Positions 5,163 through 9,056 of a stretch of DNA of 9,056 nucleotides are shown here, in pieces. Every line of letters begins with the position of its first letter. Position 1 is the first letter of the stretch. A program made the position numbers and the translations under genes. Source of the DNA: JAWWPY01 sp036394075 (lineage in GTDB: Bacteria > Actinomycetota > Actinomycetes > Streptosporangiales > Streptosporangiaceae); contig DASWFT010000399.1 in the NCBI GenBank assembly GCA_036394075.1, positions 1-9,056 of the forward strand, given 5' to 3'. Below the pieces are notes generated by a model, which was given only the letters and a program-made list of their open reading frames with translations, had not been told where the DNA came from and ran no database searches.

Positions 5163-5338
5163 TGTCTCACTAAAGGTGGTCCGGGTCTCACTGAAACTGG
5201 TCCGATCCGGCCAGTTGTCTCACTAAAGGTGGTCCCAAGGCGAACTACGGGCCGTAGTTGTCCCAAGGCGAACTACGGGCCGTAGTTGTCTCACTAAAGG
5301 TGGTCCGTACTCGGCGTTTGTCTCACTGAATCTGGTCC
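5163..5338 (+). repeat. Five direct ~20-bp repeats: transposon end with TnsB-type sites
   Basis: TGTCTCACTAAAGGTGGTCC occurs exactly at 5163-5182, 5216-5235 and 5287-5306. Variants ending in CACTGAAACTGGTCC and CACTGAATCTGGTCC lie at 5184-5203 and 5319-5338. All five point the same way, with start-to-start spacings of 21, 32, 71 and 32 bp. The outermost copy is preceded by TGTTGTCC (5155-5162). Ends of Tn7-type elements carry several same-orientation ~20-bp TnsB sites, and a tnsA-like frame starts 119 bp further on, so this is very likely the tnsA-side end of a second Tn7-like element whose body extends to the right. Site recognition by a specific TnsB is inference. Confidence 0.7.
5233..5288. 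repeat. Perfect tandem duplication of a 28-bp palindrome-bearing unit
   Basis: The 28-bp unit at 5233-5260 is repeated exactly at 5261-5288. It holds AACTACGGGCCGTAGTT, a 7-bp stem with a GGC loop, so two hairpins stand side by side. The unit also contains GTTGTCCCAAGG, partly similar to the flanking TnsB-type site. It separates the third and fourth sites, accounting for the wide 71-bp gap. Confidence 0.9.
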
Positions 5339-5456
5339 CTTGCGCGTGTCGTGGCGCGGTTCTCCGCTTGCCCGGTCGTAGATTCGGGCCTTATGGAGGG
5401 TTTAGCAGCATTGTCGTCACTGAGTGTGACGGCCTTATCTGCCGAGTTCTTCGACA
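5339..5456. other. Leader between the repeat array and the second tnsA
   Basis: No gene or clear promoter is seen. GTCAC and GTGAC flank TGAGT near 5416-5430, a small inverted repeat. The region presumably is the 5' leader of the plus-strand tnsA remnant. Confidence 0.3.
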
Positions 5457-5747
5457 GTGCGGGGTCGCGTTGCCGCGGGCCTTGGAGCGAGGTGGTGTAA
5501 CTCGTTTGAGCAGGCCGCGCCCGTGAGGTCATTCCCGTCGCTCAAGCGGCAGAAGAACTTCACCGGCCTGTACTACGCGGCAACGATGGATGCTCACGTC
5601 GGGTTCGAGTCGTGGCTCGAACGTGACGTCGCGATGACGCGGACTTCGACTCCCGGGGGGTGGCGTTCTCTTCCCAGCCGTTCTGGCTGTGGTGGCCAGA
5701 AAACGGCGAGCAGCGCCAGGCAGGAACCCCTTCGGCGGACTGGTTAA
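5457..5747 (+). pseudogene. tnsA: Second TnsA-like endonuclease, frameshifted and truncated
   Basis: The first 60 codons (GTG start at 5457) read FEQAAPVRSFPSLK and then HVGFESWLERDVAM. They align along their length with FEYVRPVREFPS and LVGFESWLERDRVM of the minus-strand TnsA, including the catalytic glutamate (E51). At about 5636 the reading frame breaks: the homology DFDSRGVAFSSQPFWLWWPE continues in another plus-strand frame (from 5642), matching the sister's VVAFSSQPFWLTW. Similarity then fades (EQRQAGTPSADWL instead of the HAPDYF box), and the gene is cut off where the permease gene ends at 5764. The metal-binding aspartates are missing, so it cannot be active. It belongs to the element whose end is at 5163-5338, and the tnsB, tnsC and tniQ expected to follow are absent. 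Confidence 0.75.
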
Positions 5748-5763
5748 ATGCAGGGAAGCAGGT

Positions 5764-8103
5764 TCATTCGTTTCTCGCGACGTCGGGTCCGGTGATGCGT
5801 GCCAGCAGCGGGAAGGTGGCCGCGATGATGCCGAGGGCCGCCAGGATCCCGCCTGCGGTGATGAGGTAGTAGGCGGCACCAGGCGCCACCATCGGGTAAT
5901 GCTGCGCCACGGAGGCGTACTCCGCGGCGGCGCCGAAGCCGGTGCCGATCGCGACGGCGGCGACGGCGAGCAGCGGGACGGCGCTTTCCAGCGCGACGAC
6001 GCGGCGCAGCATGGCGAGCCGGGCGCCGGTGAGCCGCAGCAGGCTGAACGGCCGTTTGCGGTCGGCGAGCCCGGCCGCGACGGCCGCGGCGAGCGTGCAG
6101 CCGGCGATCGGCAGGCTGACCAGGATCACCGTGTTCGCGAGCTGCTGGTAGGCGTTGTTGCTGGAATTATCCTGCGCGATCAGGTCGCCGATGGTGGACG
6201 GCGCGCTGGCGCTGGGATACGCGCGTGCGTTCTCAAGCACTGTCCTCGCCTGTTCGACCGCTGGCACGGAGCCGTCCGTCGCCACGTTGATGGCGTCCAC
6301 TCCTAGGCTGCCAAGCCGCGAGGCCGGGACGTTCACGGCGGGCCAGGTGATCCCGGTGGGGTTCGTGCCGAACAGGGAGTTATTGACGCCGAAGCCGAAC
6401 CCGCCTTCCGGGAACGCCGCCGCTGCCGCCCCGGCCGGGCAGCGGCCAAGAGCGGGCACGGTCGCGAGCTGCGCGCACGAGACCACGCCTGCCGGAACCG
6501 GACTGGGGGGGCCGAACGTACTGGTGCCGAGGCCGGGAAATGTCCCGGGGATGGTCAGCCCCGGGTCCGCGCGGACCACGACCACCCCCCGGACGCCGGG
6601 AATCCCGCGCAGCTGTGCCGCGAGCGGCGCGGCGGGCGCGGCCGGTCCCGGGGTTCCTTGGGACGCAGGGCTTTGCTGGCCCGCCAGTTGGTCCGTCAGC
6701 ACGTTCGCCTCGGCGGCGCTGCCGAACCGCGTGAGGTCCTTGGTGTCCTGCGTGGTGATGGCCACCACGGCCACGGTGGTGATGAACAGGGCGAGCACCA
6801 GGCCGCTGACGGCGCGAAAAGCGGCCCTCGGGTCGTCGGCGAGGCGGCGGGCGGCGATCAGCGCGCCGGGGCGGCTGGTCCGCCGGGCCATGACCCTGGC
6901 CATGGCCATGGTGAGCCACGGTCCCGCGATGACCAGGCCGGCGATGATGAGCAGGAACCCGGACACGAGCACCTGAGTCTCCGCGCCCACGGATAGCTGG
7001 CCACCACGGACGGCGAAGAAGCCGAGCTCGGCGAGGCCGGCCAGCAGCGGCAGCGTCCGCCAGGCCCGGGGCGGCTTCGGCGTTGTCCGGCGGGCGACGC
7101 CGAGCGGGGAGATGTGCACCCGGCGCAGCGCCAGCCGGGCCGCCACGGCGGCGGCCACAGGCACGCCGATCGCGACCGCGAGGATGTCTGTCGGGCTGAG
7201 CGACAGCTGGCCGGGGAAGAACGGCTCGCCGAAGAACGGGATGCCCGCGACCGGGGTGCGCAGCAGGAAGAAGATCCCGAAGCCGACCGCCATCCCCAGG
7301 ACCGCGGCCGCCGTCGATTCCACGGCGGCGAGCAGGGAGACCTGCTTGCGGGTCGCGCCGGCCAGGCGCATCGCCGCGAACCGCTGCTCGCGGCGGGCGG
7401 CCGACAGCCGGGTCGCGGTGGCGATGAAGATCAGCACCGGGGTCAGCATGCCCAGCGCCACGACCGACAGGATGAGGTCGATGCCGCTCGACTCGATTCC
7501 CGCGTTGGCCGGCATATAGGCCAGGCCCTTAGGGTTCAACCGGTCGTCGAATCTGCCGGGCACCGCCGTGGCGATCGACGTCACCTGCACGCTGTCGGGC
7601 GTGCCCGCCAGTTGCGCCGGGGTGTGCCCGATGATGATGACCAGCGAGTTCGGCGACGACAGCGCGGCGTCGCCGATCGTACCGGCCAGGCGGCCTGGGT
7701 AGCGGCCGGCCAGCTGGTTCGCCGGGGTGCTGCGCAGCAGCGCGGCGAACCCGGGCGAGGCGTAGTACTGGCCCGGGCCCGGGTCATGGGTGATGCCCGG
7801 CGGCACCGGTGACAAAGTACCGGTGGCGGCCACGTCGAAGCGGTCGATCTGCTGGCCGGCGAAGGTGTCAGCACTGGGGTGCCACCACAGCGGGGCGATG
7901 CCCGCCGCCGGGCCCGGGGGCACGGACGAGGTACCGGTCCAGAGCCATGCGTGGCTGTTATTCCAAGTGGTGACCGCGTTGGTCCCGGCCACGGCGGTCA
8001 GCAGCAGGCCGACGCCGAGGCCGACCGCGACAGCCAGGACGACCAGCCGGGTGACGGCCTCGCGGCCGCCGCTGATCACCAGCCGCAGTCCGAGCCCGAT
8101 CAC
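5764..8103 (-). CDS. ABC transporter permease with two FtsX-like domains
   Basis: This is the membrane subunit of a MacB/Lol-type ABC exporter, which couples ATP hydrolysis at the inner membrane to movement of a substrate outside it. The 779 residues hold a TM at 20-40, a large extracytoplasmic region (41-205), then TMs near 209-231, 262-281 and 306-324 (first FtsX-like domain). TMs near 375-395 and 432-451 follow, then a second extracytoplasmic region (455-655), and TMs near 657-679, 707-727 and 744-768 (second FtsX-like domain). Each FtsX domain has the usual cytoplasmic run after its first helix (ARREQRFAAMRLAGATRKQV at 236-255; LADRKRPFSLLRLTGARLAM at 679-698). The ATG overlaps the end of the ATPase gene by 4 bp (ATGA), implying translational coupling. 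The ends look normal: the stop is 17 bp from the tnsA remnant, so the mobile element lies outside the gene. The substrate is not readable from the sequence. Confidence 0.9.
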   Translation of the reverse strand: MIGLGLRLVISGGREAVTRLVVLAVAVGLGVGLLLTAVAGTNAVTTWNNSHAWLWTGTSSVPPGPAAGIAPLWWHPSADTFAGQQIDRFDVAATGTLSPVPPGITHDPGPGQYYASPGFAALLRSTPANQLAGRYPGRLAGTIGDAALSSPNSLVIIIGHTPAQLAGTPDSVQVTSIATAVPGRFDDRLNPKGLAYMPANAGIESSGIDLILSVVALGMLTPVLIFIATATRLSAARREQRFAAMRLAGATRKQVSLLAAVESTAAAVLGMAVGFGIFFLLRTPVAGIPFFGEPFFPGQLSLSPTDILAVAIGVPVAAAVAARLALRRVHISPLGVARRTTPKPPRAWRTLPLLAGLAELGFFAVRGGQLSVGAETQVLVSGFLLIIAGLVIAGPWLTMAMARVMARRTSRPGALIAARRLADDPRAAFRAVSGLVLALFITTVAVVAITTQDTKDLTRFGSAAEANVLTDQLAGQQSPASQGTPGPAAPAAPLAAQLRGIPGVRGVVVVRADPGLTIPGTFPGLGTSTFGPPSPVPAGVVSCAQLATVPALGRCPAGAAAAAFPEGGFGFGVNNSLFGTNPTGITWPAVNVPASRLGSLGVDAINVATDGSVPAVEQARTVLENARAYPSASAPSTIGDLIAQDNSSNNAYQQLANTVILVSLPIAGCTLAAAVAAGLADRKRPFSLLRLTGARLAMLRRVVALESAVPLLAVAAVAIGTGFGAAAEYASVAQHYPMVAPGAAYYLITAGGILAALGIIAATFPLLARITGPDVARNE

Positions 8104-8816
8104 GGCGTGGCCCCGGTGAGCGTGCTGACCTTGCCGTCCCTGACGACGACCTCGCGATCGGCGTAGGCGGCGACCCGGGCGTCGTGGGTGACCAGGATGA
8201 CGGTGGTGCCGTGCTCGCGGGCGGCGGCGGTGAGCAGGTCCATCACCAGTTCCCCGGACACCGAGTCCAGCGACCCGGTCGGCTCGTCGGCGAACAGCAC
8301 CTCCGGCCCGGCGACCAGGCCGCGGGCCAGCGCGACGCGCTGTGCCTGCCCGCCGGACAGCTCCCCGGACCTGCGGTGCTCAAGCCCGTCCAGGCCGAGC
8401 GTGCCGAACCACTTCCCGGCCGCCGTCACCGCCGGGCCGCGGCGGGTGCCGGACAGCAGCAGGGGCAGGGCGACGTTCTCTTCCGCGGTCAGCTCGGGGA
8501 CCAGCTGACCGGACTGGAACACGAACCCGAACCGGTCCCGGCGCAGCGCGCTGCGCCGCTCGTCGCTCAGCGTGTCAAGCCGCTGCCCGCCGAACCACAC
8601 CTCGCCCTGGTCGGGGACCAGGATGCCGGCCAGGCAGTGCAGCAGGGTGGACTTGCCGGAGCCGCTCGGCCCCATGACCGCGACGATCTCGCCCTGCCGG
8701 ACGCCCAGCGAGGCGCCGCGCAGCGCCGGGGTGCTGCCGAACGAGAGGTGAAGGCTCCGCGCCCCGATGATGTTCGCGGTCTTGGGTTCCGCCGCGGCGG
8801 GGAGGTTCGCGGTCAC
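8100..8816 (-). CDS. ABC transporter ATP-binding protein (LolD/MacB type)
   Basis: This is the nucleotide-binding subunit partnering the permease downstream. From the GTG at 8816 it has 238 residues, close to the family norm: Walker A GPSGSGKST (49-57), Q-loop glutamine at 101 (FVFQSGQL), signature LSGGQ (153-157), Walker B VLFADE (173-178), D-loop SLD (182-184) and the switch histidine H211 (VTHD). An upstream ATG at 8870 in the same frame would add 18 residues that overlap the regulator gene deeply. The GTG makes a 4-bp GTGA overlap with the regulator's stop, the usual operon arrangement, so it is preferred even though its ribosome binding site is weak. All catalytic residues are intact. 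Order PadR-ATPase-permease suggests an exporter whose expression is regulated by its own PadR protein. Confidence 0.92.
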   Translation of the reverse strand: MTANLPAAAEPKTANIIGARSLHLSFGSTPALRGASLGVRQGEIVAVMGPSGSGKSTLLHCLAGILVPDQGEVWFGGQRLDTLSDERRSALRRDRFGFVFQSGQLVPELTAEENVALPLLLSGTRRGPAVTAAGKWFGTLGLDGLEHRRSGELSGGQAQRVALARGLVAGPEVLFADEPTGSLDSVSGELVMDLLTAAAREHGTTVILVTHDARVAAYADREVVVRDGKVSTLTGATP

Positions 8817-9056
8817 CGTTGCACCACTCGTGCGAGCAGGTCCAGCCGGGCCGCTGTGTGGTCGATCCATCGAAGGTCAGCCTCCAGTCGGTAAAGCGCG
8901 TGGTCGGCGAGGAGCACGCCGACCTGGTCGGAGTCACGCTTGAGGCCGGTGAGCTCGCGCATCCGCTGCAGGTGCGCCGCCCGCTGGGCGTCCAGGTAAC
9001 TGTTGGCCGGCCGGCCGAGCATCAGGGCCAGCACCACCTTTGCGAACAGGTCGCTG
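8813..9056 (-). CDS. PadR-family regulator, C-terminal part (runs off the window)
   Basis: The frame is open from the window edge to the stop at 8813-8815, giving about 80 residues of the C-terminus. DLFAKVVLALMLGRPANSYL, then QRAAHLQRMRELTG, and a long helix with YRLEADLRWIDHTAARLDLL match the helical C-terminal (Vir_reg) domain typical of PadR-type repressors that lie in front of ABC exporters. The N-terminal winged helix that binds DNA is outside the window. The stop overlaps the ATPase start. PadR proteins of this kind usually repress their operon until a ligand (often an antibiotic or toxic compound) binds; that role is inferred from family and context. Confidence 0.75.
   Translation of the reverse strand, partial: SDLFAKVVLALMLGRPANSYLDAQRAAHLQRMRELTGLKRDSDQVGVLLADHALYRLEADLRWIDHTAARLDLLARVVQR

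Noticed and set aside
5163..5338. CRISPR array
   Set aside because: Repeats are too short, spacing is irregular (1 to 51 bp), spacers include a tandem duplicate, and there are no cas genes; a transposon end explains it better.
3798..5338. CRISPR-associated (CAST) transposon
   Set aside because: Only tnsA and a TniQ-like fragment are present; no Cas gene or guide array is seen.
6155..6976. Plus-strand frames across the permease gene
   Set aside because: These are antisense shadows of a full-length permease with the expected membrane pattern.

Overview
The window is high-GC, with strong G/C preference at third codon positions, GTG starts and tight start/stop overlaps. That composition and the gene families present suggest an actinobacterium (Streptomyces-like or a related soil genus). 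This is inferred from composition and families only; the sequence carries no taxonomic marker.

Right third (5764-9056): an ordinary chromosomal operon on the minus strand. It holds the C-terminus of a PadR-type regulator, an ABC ATPase and a large FtsX-type permease. The genes overlap by 4 bp at each junction (GTGA and ATGA), so they are probably co-transcribed and translationally coupled. The product would be a MacB/Lol-like exporter under a PadR-family repressor.

Left two thirds (1-5763): a graveyard of mobile DNA beside that operon. From left to right it contains: (a) a 156-bp segment bounded by a 19-bp imperfect inverted repeat and packed with hairpins, just upstream of a degenerate tyrosine-recombinase-like gene; (b) two copies of a TGTCTCAGCGAA motif and a truncated ISKra4-type transposase; (c) an unrecognised reading frame interrupted by a perfect 16-bp hairpin; (d) a 421-codon minus-strand gene of visibly lower GC than its surroundings, with a good ribosome binding site and no recognised family; (e) a two-repeat IS-like end; (f) a segment of about 1.24 kb bounded by perfect 17-bp inverted repeats (3798-5041), in which the start of a TnsA-like endonuclease gene is joined to the end of a TniQ-like gene, so the core of a Tn7-like transposon has been deleted; (g) an array of five direct ~20-bp repeats (5163-5338) that looks like a set of TnsB-binding sites at the end of a second Tn7-like transposon, followed by a second, frameshifted tnsA on the plus strand that stops where the permease gene ends.

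The most interesting reading is that two related Tn7-like elements lie head to head with divergent tnsA genes, sharing a family of terminal motifs (TGTCTCA followed by a variable half). A related motif also occurs far to the left at 1323 and 1407. No tnsB, tnsC, CRISPR array or Cas gene is present, so none of these elements is autonomous from what is visible here. All family assignments come from reading motifs by eye; no database search was run.
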